Source: JAAXIE01 sp965204245 (GTDB lineage Bacteria > Chloroflexota > Dehalococcoidia > Lucifugimonadales > JAAXIE01). Taken from it: a DNA stretch of 64,000 nucleotides. Below the pieces are notes generated by a model. That model was not told the DNA's origin. It made no database searches and saw only the letters and a list, made by a program, of their open reading frames with translations. The position numbers were made by a program, and so were the translations under genes. Location of the stretch: assembly GCA_965204245.1 (NCBI GenBank), contig CBDBED010000002.1, forward strand, positions 62,001 through 126,000, read 5' to 3'. Positions 52,533 through 61,649 of this stretch are shown here, piece by piece; within the stretch, counting starts at the first letter, position 1; each line of letters opens with the position of its first letter.

Positions 52533-52571
52533 AGATAACTCCTCGTCACGTAAGGCAGATATTGGAGCGGG

Positions 52572-52769
52572 CTACAACTGGCCGTCCGGCATGTACACCA
52601 TTTCCGGCTCCACTTGGCTAAGGTCAAGCTGGTTGATAGAGCCGAGACCCCGGAGGGTCGCCCGCACGATGGGGAAAAGCTCTTCCATGTGGGGGCTGTT
52701 GAGGTCCAAGCCTGCAGCCTTGGCCATTTCTTGAAACTGCTCCTTGGTTATTTCTTCTCCGATAGGCAT
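52572..52769 (-). CDS. Small AtzG/GatC-like amidase partner
   Basis: A 65-residue protein beginning MPIGEEITKEQFQEMAKAAGLDL, with a helical first half and an extended C-terminal tail (LDLSQVEPEMVYMPDG) like that of GatC and AtzG, which wraps around the amidase subunit. AGGAG lies nine bases before the ATG. It is followed by the amidase gene 39 bp on. Assignment rests on tail similarity and gene order. Confidence 0.6.
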   Translation of the reverse strand: MPIGEEITKEQFQEMAKAAGLDLNSPHMEELFPIVRATLRGLGSINQLDLSQVEPEMVYMPDGQL

Positions 52770-52840
52770 GTATGTAAACTCCTGATGCAGTTCTTGGCTG
52801 CTATAGCCAGTACAGGATGAGCCGTTCTGGCTTGTGGGTT

Positions 52841-54907
52841 CTAACGAGGGAAGGCCTCGCGGACACCCCCGTCAACGGGGATCATGGCACCTGTGGTCTT
52901 GGCAGAGCGGTCGGAGGCTAGGTATAGGGCTGTTTCGGCCACATCTTCTGCTAGGACGCGCTGCTTTAGCAGGTTACGCTGCCGGTAGAAGTCTTCGAGT
53001 TGGTCCACTGTGACGTTGTGGGCTTGGGCGCGTTGCTGGCGCACGTCGGTAGACCAGAGTCCAGAGCCCTCGAATATGGCGTCTGGGTTGATGATGTTGC
53101 AGCGTATGCCGTGGCTGCCGTTCTCGATGGCCAGCACGCGGGCAAGCTGAACTTCCGCTGCCTTGGAGGCGCTATACGCCCCGAAGTCGCCTCCCGGGGC
53201 GGGCACATTCTTGGTGCCGACGAATACCAGATTACCGCCGATGCCCTGTTGACGCATGATCTTGACTGCTTCCTGCGCCACGAGGAAGTGGCCCGTTGTG
53301 TTGACGTCAAAGGCTTTCTGCCAGAGGGAAAGGGACATCTCATGCATGGGACCCGTTGGGGCGATGCCGGCGTTGGAGACTAGGATGTCCAACCCGCCGT
53401 AGGCCATGACAGTACTGCGAAAGGCAGCCGCTACGTCGGCTTGGCTAGTGACGTCCATCTCCAAGCCGTGAGCCCGACCCGGTCCGCAAGCGTCGACGAT
53501 CCGGGATGCCACTGCTTGAGCACCTTCTTCGTCGATATCGGTGACGATCACATGGGCGTCTTGGGAGGCTAGGCGCAGGGCGATGGCCCGACCAATGCCG
53601 GCTGCAGCGCCGGTGACGAGGGCCACGCGGCCGGCCAGTTCTCCGGCGGGGGGAGCCAGGCTCAGCTTGTAGAGCTCCAAGGGCCAATATTCGGCTTCAA
53701 AGGCGTCGCGGGAGGAGAGGGATGAGTAGCCGCTGATGGCTTGAGCCGCCCGCATCACGTCTATGGAATGATGGTAGATGTCGCTTGTGACGAGAGCGCC
53801 CCGGGCATCCCGGCCTGTAGTCCACATACCGACACCGGGAACCAGCACTACACGTGGATAAGGGTCGAGAATGAAGGTGTCGGCGGAACTGGAGGAGTGT
53901 TTGGCATGCCAGCGTTTGTACTGCTCTGCGTACTCCTCTACTGCCGTGGGGATTATCGAAAGCAGGGCCTCTATATCTTCAGGGGTCTCGTTGTTCAGCC
54001 ATAGGGGTTGTCGTTTGGTCTGGATGATGTGGTCCGGCGTGGCGGGCCCAACAGCGCTTAGCTCGCGTGCCAATTCCGAGTTGACGAAGTCGAGGACATC
54101 GGGCGAGTCGTCGTACCTCAGGATGGAATGTTGCTGGTTAGAGACCGCGCCACGGAGGGCGGGCGCAATGGATGCTGCAATGTGGTGGCGTATCTCAGGA
54201 CGTAAGGCTGGTGCGGAGACTGCGCCAAAGGTGCGTTTACCCACGGCCTGACGCTGGGCGTATTCCTCGGCCTGGGTCACCAAGTGGATGTGATTGGCGT
54301 AAGCCTTTTTCGCCGTGGAGCCCCACGTGAAGAGTCCGTGATTGGACAGGACGACTCCCTGGATGTCAGGACGGTGCCGCACCAGCGTTCCAACTAGCTT
54401 CGAGAGGGTGAAGCCGGGCCGAATGTAGGGGGCCACGGCGATGGAATCACCATAAACGTCTCTCAGGATGTTATCGGATGCAGGCGTGTTGGTGAGGGCG
54501 ATTACCGAGTCGGCGTGGGAGTGGACGACTACAGTCGCGGGTATGAAGGAGTGGAGCAGCGTCTCTATGGAGGGGCGACGACCGCGGGGGTCGAGAGCGC
54601 AATGCTCCAAGTAGGCCACCATATCCTCGTCGGCCATGGAGTCCAACTCGAAGAGAGGCTCGATGTCGTCCAAGCGCAGCCTGACGAAGTCCTGAGGGGT
54701 GGCGGTCTTGAGGTCCGAGCCGCTGCTTTTGATGAGCAGGGTGCGGGTGTCGCGGCCGCGGAAATCGGGCTGGGTGGTCTTGATGGAGGTGTTTCCGCCG
54801 CCCCAGACCACCAAGCCCTCATCGGCCCCGATGAGGCGGCTGAGGTATACCAGTTCTTCCAGCCCCTTGAGGCCTTGGGCTTCTAGGTCGGACCAGCGAG
54901 ACTCCAT
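52841..54907 (-). CDS. Bifunctional class II aldolase / short-chain dehydrogenase (rhamnulose-1-phosphate aldolase/lactaldehyde dehydrogenase type)
   Basis: A 688-residue fusion. The N-terminal class II aldolase domain (LVVWGGGNTSIK, VVHSHADSV with metal His residues, SNHGLFTWG) would split a sugar phosphate; the C-terminal SDR domain has TGAAAGIGRAIALRLA and YSASKAAEVQ. Such fusions in Bacillus and others act on rhamnulose-1-phosphate and the lactaldehyde formed. The next gene on the strand is upstream, a LsrF-like aldolase, which suggests a small sugar-breakdown cluster. Confidence 0.88.
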   Translation of the reverse strand: MESRWSDLEAQGLKGLEELVYLSRLIGADEGLVVWGGGNTSIKTTQPDFRGRDTRTLLIKSSGSDLKTATPQDFVRLRLDDIEPLFELDSMADEDMVAYLEHCALDPRGRRPSIETLLHSFIPATVVVHSHADSVIALTNTPASDNILRDVYGDSIAVAPYIRPGFTLSKLVGTLVRHRPDIQGVVLSNHGLFTWGSTAKKAYANHIHLVTQAEEYAQRQAVGKRTFGAVSAPALRPEIRHHIAASIAPALRGAVSNQQHSILRYDDSPDVLDFVNSELARELSAVGPATPDHIIQTKRQPLWLNNETPEDIEALLSIIPTAVEEYAEQYKRWHAKHSSSSADTFILDPYPRVVLVPGVGMWTTGRDARGALVTSDIYHHSIDVMRAAQAISGYSSLSSRDAFEAEYWPLELYKLSLAPPAGELAGRVALVTGAAAGIGRAIALRLASQDAHVIVTDIDEEGAQAVASRIVDACGPGRAHGLEMDVTSQADVAAAFRSTVMAYGGLDILVSNAGIAPTGPMHEMSLSLWQKAFDVNTTGHFLVAQEAVKIMRQQGIGGNLVFVGTKNVPAPGGDFGAYSASKAAEVQLARVLAIENGSHGIRCNIINPDAIFEGSGLWSTDVRQQRAQAHNVTVDQLEDFYRQRNLLKQRVLAEDVAETALYLASDRSAKTTGAMIPVDGGVREAFPR

Positions 54908-54926
54908 TGGCGGCTGCGCCCGCCCT

Positions 54927-55721
54927 CTACTCGGACTCGGCTTTGAGGGTCTGGAACAGTTCGTGGGCTTCTCCAGCGCTGGCGCCTTCGTGAACGATCT
55001 GGCGGATGGCCCGGATCATGGGGACGGGGTGCTCGTTCTGCCAGATATTGCGTCCGAGGTTGACGCCGATGGCGCCACGCTGCATGCCGTCGTCCACGAA
55101 CTCCAGAACCTCCAGTTCGGTGTCCACTTGGGGGCCACCGGCCATGATTACGGGAACGGGACAGCCTTCGACGACCTTATCGAAATCCTCGCACCAGTAG
55201 GTCTTGACGACTTTGGCCCCCAACTCGGCGACTATGCGGCAGCAGAGGCCGAGGTAGCGGGCGTCCCGCTTTTCCATCTCGCGCCCGACGGCGGTGACTG
55301 CCATGACGGGTATGCCGTATTGCTCGCCCTCGTTGACCAGCTTGGACAGGTTGAGCAGGGTCTGACGTTCGTAGTCGCTACCTATGAAGACGGAGAGGCC
55401 TACTGCAGAGACGTTCAGGCGGATGGCCTCTTCCATGGAGGTGGTGATGGCCTCGTTGGCGAGGTCGCCGCCGACCATGCTGGTGCCTCCGGAGACGCGG
55501 AGGACGATGGGCTTAGTGTTGCCGGGGTCGATGGAGGAGCGAAGGACGCCACGGGTCACGAACACGGCGTCGGAATAAGGCAGGAGGGGTTCCAAGGTGC
55601 GGCGGGGGTTTTCCAGCATACGGGTAGGGCCTTGGAAGTAGCCGTGGTCGATGGGCATGAAGAGGCAGTGCCCATCGTCTTGGATAAGCTGCGCCATGCG
55701 GTTTGCCATGCCCCAGTCCAT
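54927..55721 (-). CDS. DhnA/LsrF-type class I aldolase family protein
   Basis: A 264-residue TIM-barrel protein starting at ATG 55721 (the frame is open 74 codons further up, but without family likeness). MPIDHGYFQGPT is typical of DhnA-type fructose-bisphosphate and LsrF-type aldolases or thiolases; the Schiff-base Lys is probably in KVVKTYWCEDF near 168, and GGPQVDTELEVLEFVDDG and GVNLGRNIWQ follow. It may act on a ketose phosphate. It lies 19 bp before the aldolase-SDR fusion. Confidence 0.88.
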   Translation of the reverse strand: MDWGMANRMAQLIQDDGHCLFMPIDHGYFQGPTRMLENPRRTLEPLLPYSDAVFVTRGVLRSSIDPGNTKPIVLRVSGGTSMVGGDLANEAITTSMEEAIRLNVSAVGLSVFIGSDYERQTLLNLSKLVNEGEQYGIPVMAVTAVGREMEKRDARYLGLCCRIVAELGAKVVKTYWCEDFDKVVEGCPVPVIMAGGPQVDTELEVLEFVDDGMQRGAIGVNLGRNIWQNEHPVPMIRAIRQIVHEGASAGEAHELFQTLKAESE

Positions 55722-55785
55722 GTGTGAGCCCCCTATTGTGGGGCAACTTCGTGGTCGCCCCTCAGTGGTCAATTCAAGCCAAGCC

Positions 55786-55814
55786 ATTATGACGGCAAAG
55801 AGTGAGGGGTGCAA
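55786..55814 (-). promoter_or_regulatory. Promoter of the LsrF-like/aldolase-SDR operon
   Basis: Minus-strand TTGCAC (55809-55814) and CATAAT (55786-55791) are 17 bp apart; the leader would be about 58 bases. Confidence 0.55.
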
Positions 55815-55854
55815 TTTACAAACTGGAAACACCGATAGTGACGGGCAACTGCCC

Positions 55855-56181
55855 TTAGGCCGTGACTCGGTAGACTCGGGTCTCCAAGCTCTCCGCCAAT
55901 ACTTTGACCACGCCGGGCACCAGCGGTGTGAGTGCGGGTGCATCGGTCCCTTCAGCGACCATGACTATGATAGGTATGGGCAGGGTAGCCAGGTTTTGCT
56001 GATATTCTATGTTGCGGTCTGTGGTGATGAAGGCATCGAATGCGTGGGAGGCCGCTAGATGCAGAAGCTCGCCGTTTGATTTGCCGGTCGAGCCCATGCG
56101 CTGAGTTGTGGACACCTCGAACTCCGCGGGGAAGTGCCTAGCGAGCCGTCTTGGCAGATTCTCGTCAAACAGCAACTTCAC
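55855..56181 (-). CDS. DUF5615 PIN-like protein, probable toxin
   Basis: A 108-residue PIN-like nuclease-fold protein starting at GTG 56181. VKLLFDENLPRRLARHF (Asp-Glu near 5-6) and FITTDRNIEYQQNL (Asp in TTDR) are the DUF5615 hallmarks. It overlaps the DUF433 gene by 17 bases, the usual order (DUF433 first). The pair is widely predicted to be a toxin-antitoxin module; activity is not shown here. Confidence 0.8.
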   Translation of the reverse strand: MKLLFDENLPRRLARHFPAEFEVSTTQRMGSTGKSNGELLHLAASHAFDAFITTDRNIEYQQNLATLPIPIIVMVAEGTDAPALTPLVPGVVKVLAESLETRVYRVTA

Positions 56182-56419
56182 CGTATTGCTCGCGCAGTGC
56201 CTCACCCGCAAGCCGAATTGCAGCGACTGCCTTCTCCTTTGTTACCGTAGGATAATCGTCGAGGAACTCGTCCAGCCCATTGCCCGACTCCAGGTAATCT
56301 ATCAGGATGTAGACGGGGACCCTAGTGCCGGTGAATACGAGTTCACCACTCATGATCTGTGGGTTTCTGCTGATGATCTGGTTGTTCATTAGGTCAGCTC
56401 GATTCAGGTCATCCTTCAA
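56165..56419 (-). CDS. DUF433 protein, probable antitoxin of the DUF5615 toxin
   Basis: An 84-residue protein with the DUF433 core: ISRNPQIMSGELVFTGTRVPVYILIDYLESGNGLDEFLDDYPTV in two pieces (about 16-60), a small helix-turn-helix-like fold. It would bind DNA and neutralise the DUF5615 partner. The first 8-10 residues may not be part of it, as ATGs are available at 56419 and 56389. Confidence 0.8.
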   Translation of the reverse strand: MKDDLNRADLMNNQIISRNPQIMSGELVFTGTRVPVYILIDYLESGNGLDEFLDDYPTVTKEKAVAAIRLAGEALREQYGEVAV

Positions 56420-56454
56420 CTAGTTCGGAATGAACAGGACATTCTAGCCGGATA

Positions 56455-56490
56455 GCAAAAGAGCCAAGCTTAATCAGCCCGGCTCTTTAG
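56455..56490 (-). terminator. Terminator of the 16S rRNA unit
   Basis: On the minus strand AAAGAGCC and GGCTCTTT (56481-56488 and 56458-56465) form an 8-bp stem with a 15-base loop, and the T-rich arm is followed by TTGC. No 23S or tRNA sequence occurs between the 16S end and this hairpin. Confidence 0.7.
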
Positions 56491-56491
56491 T

Positions 56492-56519
56492 GTGGCACCT
56501 TAAGCTGGATAGTGGAAGA
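56492..56519 (-). ncRNA. 3' arm of the pre-16S processing stem
   Basis: This trailer segment is complementary to the leader segment 58221-58252 over about 25 bp with a small bulge (GGCACCTTAA then CTGGATAGTGGAAGA). The two enclose the 16S gene and would form the long duplex cut by RNase III. Confidence 0.8.
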
Positions 56520-56689
56520 AAGGAGGTTGTATTCGTTGTTACTGGCGGTGGGTTTTCTCAGGGACCTCTGCCCGCTTGCCGGGGAGCCGAAGCTCGACCT
56601 ATCTGGCTTGCGGACTCGGGACGCCCACCGACCGACCTGGAGCTGTGCGCCCGCCTTCGGCACTGAGGCCTAGGGAGGGAGCAAATACT

Positions 56690-58210
<1,521 letters not shown>

Positions 58211-58220
58211 TACCTTACCT

Positions 58221-58252
58221 TATCTTCCACTATCCAGTTGTTAAGGTGCCAG
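58221..58252 (-). ncRNA. 5' arm of the pre-16S processing stem
   Basis: This leader segment just upstream of the 16S 5' end pairs with the trailer at 56492-56519. It begins within about ten bases of the predicted start of transcription. Confidence 0.8.
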
Positions 58253-58258
58253 ACCGTG

Positions 58259-58287
58259 ATTCTATGCGTCGGGCTGGGTTGTGTCAA
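58259..58287 (-). promoter_or_regulatory. 16S rRNA promoter
   Basis: Minus-strand TTGACA (58282-58287) and TAGAAT (58259-58264) are 17 bp apart. The start point is expected near 58252. Confidence 0.75.
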
Positions 58288-58727
58288 TAGCCATAGGGAG
58301 CGGAGACTGATCGGTTTAGAACGGGAATTGCCCAGGTGGGTCAGATTGATAGAACACGACCAAGGCGGGCCTGATGTATCTTGCTGGATATAGCGATCCC
58401 ATCATGCTAAGAGGTTGAATGATACGGCAGGACGGACACATCTGCCTATGATATAGGTTGCACTCCAAGTGACCTAGTCTCTGGTGTCCCGAATGCCGGA
58501 TTAGGAGAAGGTTTCACAGAGGATGGCGTACCTCAGGATGTCATAGGCTACTGAGAACCGTGGAGGCCTTTGCTTCTTAGTACGTCGTGGCAAGCCACTG
58601 CCCTTCCTAGAATCATTGGGCTTCATTTTGAGTGCCAGAACGTCGTGGCCGTCGTCATGCCATTTGACATGGTTCAGAAATGGGGTGCTATAGTCGGGAG
58701 ATGATGTGAAGATTAGCGAGCAGACGC
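58288..58727. other. Gene-poor stretch upstream of the 16S unit, with a possible gene remnant
   Basis: No complete gene is evident in about 440 bp. On the minus strand an open frame without a convincing start ends at 58501; its last 60 codons (for example HVKWHDDGHDVLALKMKP and RFSVAYDILRYAILCETF) look protein-like and basic. It may be the end of a decayed gene; I do not recognise it. Confidence 0.3.
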
Positions 58728-59219
58728 ATGGAGTCGATAAACGAGAGACGTCAGTACACCCTAAGAGGTTCGAGGCTAGGTCTGATCAAATTGTGCCTGG
58801 CAATCGTCGTCGTCTTTGCCGCTGCATTCCTTCTAACTAGAATCCCAAGCGATCAACATGGCCTCATTGCCTCCGTGGGTGCTTTGTGCGCTGGCACGGC
58901 GTTCAGCGTGAGCTTCATACCTTGTGGGCCTAGACTCCCTAGGTCATATTCTGAAGCTCTAGTGCTAATGCCGTCCAATCTCATATCGTTCTATGCTCAG
59001 TCCGCATCTACTGTGTCTGCGGTTATGTACGGATGGATTAGTGCCTCTCAATGGATGCTCGATGCTGGAGCACAGGGGATCCATTACTTCGTCATCGCCT
59101 CAATATTCGCGTTAGTCTCTATCGTATCCGTGATGATAGCCTTGCTGGTCATATATTGGACTCCGTTCATCCGGCCGTTGCTACTGTATATACGGTCCAG
59201 ACGACAGCAAGGATCATGA
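58728..59219 (+). CDS. Hypothetical membrane protein
   Basis: A 163-residue protein with four predicted membrane segments (about 19-38, 45-66, 84-105, 118-145), a basic N-terminus (RRQYTLRGSR) and a basic C-terminal tail (RSRRQQGS). No family is recognised. The ribosome site is poor. It is at the edge of the lower-GC accessory region, and its end overlaps a small antiparallel gene by 53 bases. Confidence 0.5.
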   Translation: MESINERRQYTLRGSRLGLIKLCLAIVVVFAAAFLLTRIPSDQHGLIASVGALCAGTAFSVSFIPCGPRLPRSYSEALVLMPSNLISFYAQSASTVSAVMYGWISASQWMLDAGAQGIHYFVIASIFALVSIVSVMIALLVIYWTPFIRPLLLYIRSRRQQGS

Positions 59220-59292
59220 GACATACAGTAACTCCGACCACAGCTATTCTGCCCCAATGACTCTCGAACACATGGCCTAAGAACCATCCCAT
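59167..59292 (-). CDS. Possible 41-residue single-pass membrane peptide
   Basis: It begins MGWFLGHVFESHWGR and then has one hydrophobic segment of about 22 residues (AVVGVTVCLMILAVVWTVYTVA). GGAGGTG lies six bases before the ATG, better than for most genes here. It overlaps the end of the convergent membrane-protein gene. Function unknown; reality rests on the ribosome site and hydrophobic pattern. Confidence 0.4.
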   Translation of the reverse strand: MGWFLGHVFESHWGRIAVVGVTVCLMILAVVWTVYTVATAG

Positions 59293-59306
59293 AACACACC
59301 TCCGCG

Positions 59307-59340
59307 TATCCGCGTCGAAACTATAGCTTCGACGCGGATA
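59307..59340. repeat. 13-bp perfect inverted repeat in the leader of the membrane peptide
   Basis: TATCCGCGTCGAA (59307-59319) and TTCGACGCGGATA (59328-59340) pair perfectly with an eight-base loop. It sits just upstream of the ribosome site of the 41-residue frame; no T run follows, so it is more like an operator or leader hairpin than a terminator. Confidence 0.6.
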
Positions 59341-59463
59341 CCCTTGTGGGGTAAATGGCTTATATAATATCAAATATATCACCCTGGATTAGCTCCTCTC
59401 ACCACCCAGTACCAGCCCCCCAATCGCCAGAGCCATGATGAGGGCTGGCCATGGCTGCCCCCC

Positions 59464-59559
59464 TCAGGTGGCGACCAGAGCAAGCGCACCGCAGTAGGGG
59501 CAGCGCTCAGCGTCCTGCGGGATCATGCGAAAGCAGCGTCGGCAGGGCCGAAACCGATC
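59464..59559 (-). pseudogene. Zinc-ribbon reading frame following an in-frame TGA
   Basis: Directly after the TGA stop of the zinc protein gene (59560-59562) the same frame continues for 31 codons with no other start and contains C-xx-C...C-xx-C (CRRCFRMIPQ, then ERCPYCGALAL), a zinc ribbon. A nonsense mutation that cut a two-zinc protein is the simplest reading. Confidence 0.35.
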
Positions 59560-59742
59560 TCACGAGTCGAGTTTGATACCGGAGGCGAGTACCTTGGACA
59601 TCTGGCCGTTTATGTACTGCCAGCAGGACATGCACACATCATGCTCAGGTCTGGGACACCTGGGGTTCGTGCATTGGAAGTGGACGTAGCTCTCCGTCTC
59701 GTCACCGCACGTCTCACACACGATCTTTGACTTAGCAGCCAT
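59560..59742 (-). CDS. Small cysteine-rich zinc-binding protein
   Basis: A 60-residue protein starting at ATG 59742 behind AGGAGGTGG. It holds CETCGDETE, FQCTNPRCPRPEHDVCMSC, eight metal-type residues in CxxC, CxxxxC and CxxC pairs, so one or two zinc sites are likely. The C-terminus is SGIKLDS before TGA; the frame continues with another zinc ribbon. Function unknown, typical of small mobile-element cargo. Confidence 0.5.
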   Translation of the reverse strand: MAAKSKIVCETCGDETESYVHFQCTNPRCPRPEHDVCMSCWQYINGQMSKVLASGIKLDS

Positions 59743-59947
59743 AGTCCACCTCCTCAGCACTAGACCCACCCCCGTGTGGGTAGAGTAGGGCGGGCCGGAG
59801 ACTAACTGTGGAGGTGGGGGCTGGGAGGGGGAAATAGCTATGCCAGACCAGAGTTATTCTGTATGAACTTATGACCAGGGATGCAGACTCGGTTGACTCC
59901 CAGTAGTGAGTGCCATCTACAATGGCGAACAGGGAGGGTTTCCTGAT

Positions 59948-60529
59948 ATGGACGACCGACAGCAGCAGGTCACCATGAATGGCCTTGCGTATCATTCGTT
60001 CGGCCTCACCTCTTGGACTGTACCTCCTCCCACCTATCCACCTGCCGGATATTTGTTCTATGTAAACGATTGGACTCGCGGACAGAAGGGGATCATCCCA
60101 TCATTCGACTGGACCATGAGTGGTGCATGGGTATGGGGAGGGTACGGAGAAGTATCCAGGCGACACAGTCCCACGGATCTAATCATGTCTAACCGCGATC
60201 CCGTACACATCGGCCCTCTCGGCCTTATTGTCCTGCGCATCGAGTGTCGAGCTGCGCCCGTCCTAGTCGAATCAACCCTGCTTGACGAGGGAAGAACCTT
60301 CTACAAGTGGACTAATAAGACAGAGGGGGACCACTACATATCACATATCGAAAGGGATGGTAGATGGGGGTGGGAATACACGATGCCGTGTCCTTCCCTT
60401 TCAGACAGGATATGCATCAACGTGCATGTCGCATGGCTTTACGTGAGTCCGAGAGAGATGACCCGACATATACCTTCCCACTACGGCAATTATCTCTCCA
60501 ACTATCAGTTTGCAATAGTGAAGGAGTGA
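59948..60529 (+). CDS. Hypothetical protein
   Basis: A 193-residue protein rich in Trp, Tyr and Pro, starting at ATG 59948 with GGGAGGG upstream; an earlier in-frame ATG at 59906 would add 14 residues. No signal peptide, membrane segment or known motif. The pattern of aromatic residues and short strands suggests a beta-rich fold. I do not recognise it. Confidence 0.5.
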   Translation: MDDRQQQVTMNGLAYHSFGLTSWTVPPPTYPPAGYLFYVNDWTRGQKGIIPSFDWTMSGAWVWGGYGEVSRRHSPTDLIMSNRDPVHIGPLGLIVLRIECRAAPVLVESTLLDEGRTFYKWTNKTEGDHYISHIERDGRWGWEYTMPCPSLSDRICINVHVAWLYVSPREMTRHIPSHYGNYLSNYQFAIVKE

Positions 60530-60629
60530 TTAGGCCAACACAAGACCGAGGTCTGCACCAAACTACGGCTATCCTTCTGGAAGATATATCTAGGGCCATG
60601 GCCAATGGGAATCAGGAGGTGGGATCAGT

Positions 60630-60743
60630 GTGGAAGAGAACAAGGGAGCAGGGCTTGGCTTGGTACCCATAGGCGACGACTACATCACCATCAGCCAAGC
60701 CCTATTCACCAAGAAGAAAGTCAACGGTGCAAACTCGGCTTAG
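60630..60743 (+). CDS. Short peptide of the GDDY type next to the decayed transposase
   Basis: A 37-codon frame from GTG 60630 (AGGAGGTG eight bases upstream) ending at TAG 60741-60743. It contains GDDYITISQALFTKKK, which matches GDDYATVCEALLTKEE at about 61560 with mostly silent or conservative changes, suggesting both are or were coding. Function unknown. Confidence 0.35.
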   Translation: MEENKGAGLGLVPIGDDYITISQALFTKKKVNGANSA

Positions 60744-60783
60744 AACTCGCGCTGCTTAGGTTCCGGTATCCTAACGTTTCCTC

Positions 60784-61133
60784 TTACTGCCGTGTCTGTC
60801 GCAGGCTTGCCTGCCACCGTCTATACTCTGACAGTCTCTCGGCTAGGTTCTCGTCCATCTCGGTCATAGTGGGAGTATCCCACCAGGGCACCTGCAACCG
60901 CACGTCGGGATAGTCCACAGTCCCATCGCCTAGTCGTACCATCCATTCGAAGTCATACATCTCGTCGGCAAGGCCCGCCGCCATGTGGCCGAGGTGGTGA
61001 AGTAGTGCGGAGTCCCATGTTGACGACAGAAGTTGTACCACACCATGTACATGGCGATCTGATAGATGTGGTTCTCCAGCTTCTTGCTGGCAGTGGCCCC
61101 ATGTCGGGTGTACCTACGTAGATTGAGACGCAT
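60784..61133 (-). pseudogene. Truncated, frameshifted IS1-family transposase remnant
   Basis: Two overlapping frames give the end of the same transposase as at 61646: RYTRHGATASKKLENHIYQIAMYM matches RYTRRGVHASKKMENHIYALAMYF, then DEMYDFEWMVRLGDG matches the second copy's LEWMADLGTG. A two-base insertion near 60985 breaks the frame. The N-terminal three fifths, including the first two Asp of the DDE triad, are missing, so it is dead. Confidence 0.75.
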
Positions 61134-61144
61134 GTTACCCTATG

Positions 61145-61390
61145 CTAGTTGGGTGAATACCACTCAGGCCCCCGTCTGAACGCCACAGGGCATTGCTCAG
61201 GTTCCGCCGCTGGCCCCTCCCCGTCCTCGGTTTCTTCCTCGTCCTCGTACTCCAGCACCAAGTGCATGCCGGTGATGCGGTCTGGATCGTCAACGTAGCC
61301 CAGAAGCAGCCCCGCCGTCGCTGCTAGCTCGAGTATGTCCGAATCCAACGGAACCTCGACACTTGCCGTTCTCTGCCATCTGATGTTCAT
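61145..61390 (-). CDS. Hypothetical acidic protein
   Basis: An 81-residue protein starting at ATG 61390 after GGGAGG. The first half (MNIRWQRTASVEVPLDSDIL) is followed by a strongly acidic stretch (EYEDEEETEDGEG) near 49-61. The frame extends 52 codons upstream but this start has the ribosome site. Not recognised. It lies between the dead transposase copy and the intact one. Confidence 0.45.
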   Translation of the reverse strand: MNIRWQRTASVEVPLDSDILELAATAGLLLGYVDDPDRITGMHLVLEYEDEEETEDGEGPAAEPEQCPVAFRRGPEWYSPN

Positions 61391-61513
61391 CTCTTGCCTC
61401 CCTCTGCTAACCTGTGCCGATTCTTCAGCAGGACAGGGAGACCGAGAAATAGTTATAGTGTACATTCTCCACATCATGGTTATCACTAAGGGACCAGAAC
61501 GAAGGGGATTACG

Positions 61514-61649
61514 ATGGCACGACAGAACAAGACGGCTCGCAGACACCGGTGACGACTACGCCACGGTCTGCGAGGCCTTGCTAACTAAGGAGGAGCTCAC
61601 GAGGCAGACTCGGTTGAGACTCCCGCCTCTTAGGTTCCGGGTACTCTAG
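61514..61649 (+). pseudogene. Second copy of the GDDY-type short frame, frameshifted
   Basis: From ATG 61514 (AAGGGG upstream) the frame begins MARQNKTARRH, then would need a one-base shift to read GDDYATVCEALLTKEEL. It ends convergent with the transposase stop. The pairing with 60630-60743 plus neighbouring transposases shows a duplicated module. Confidence 0.35.
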
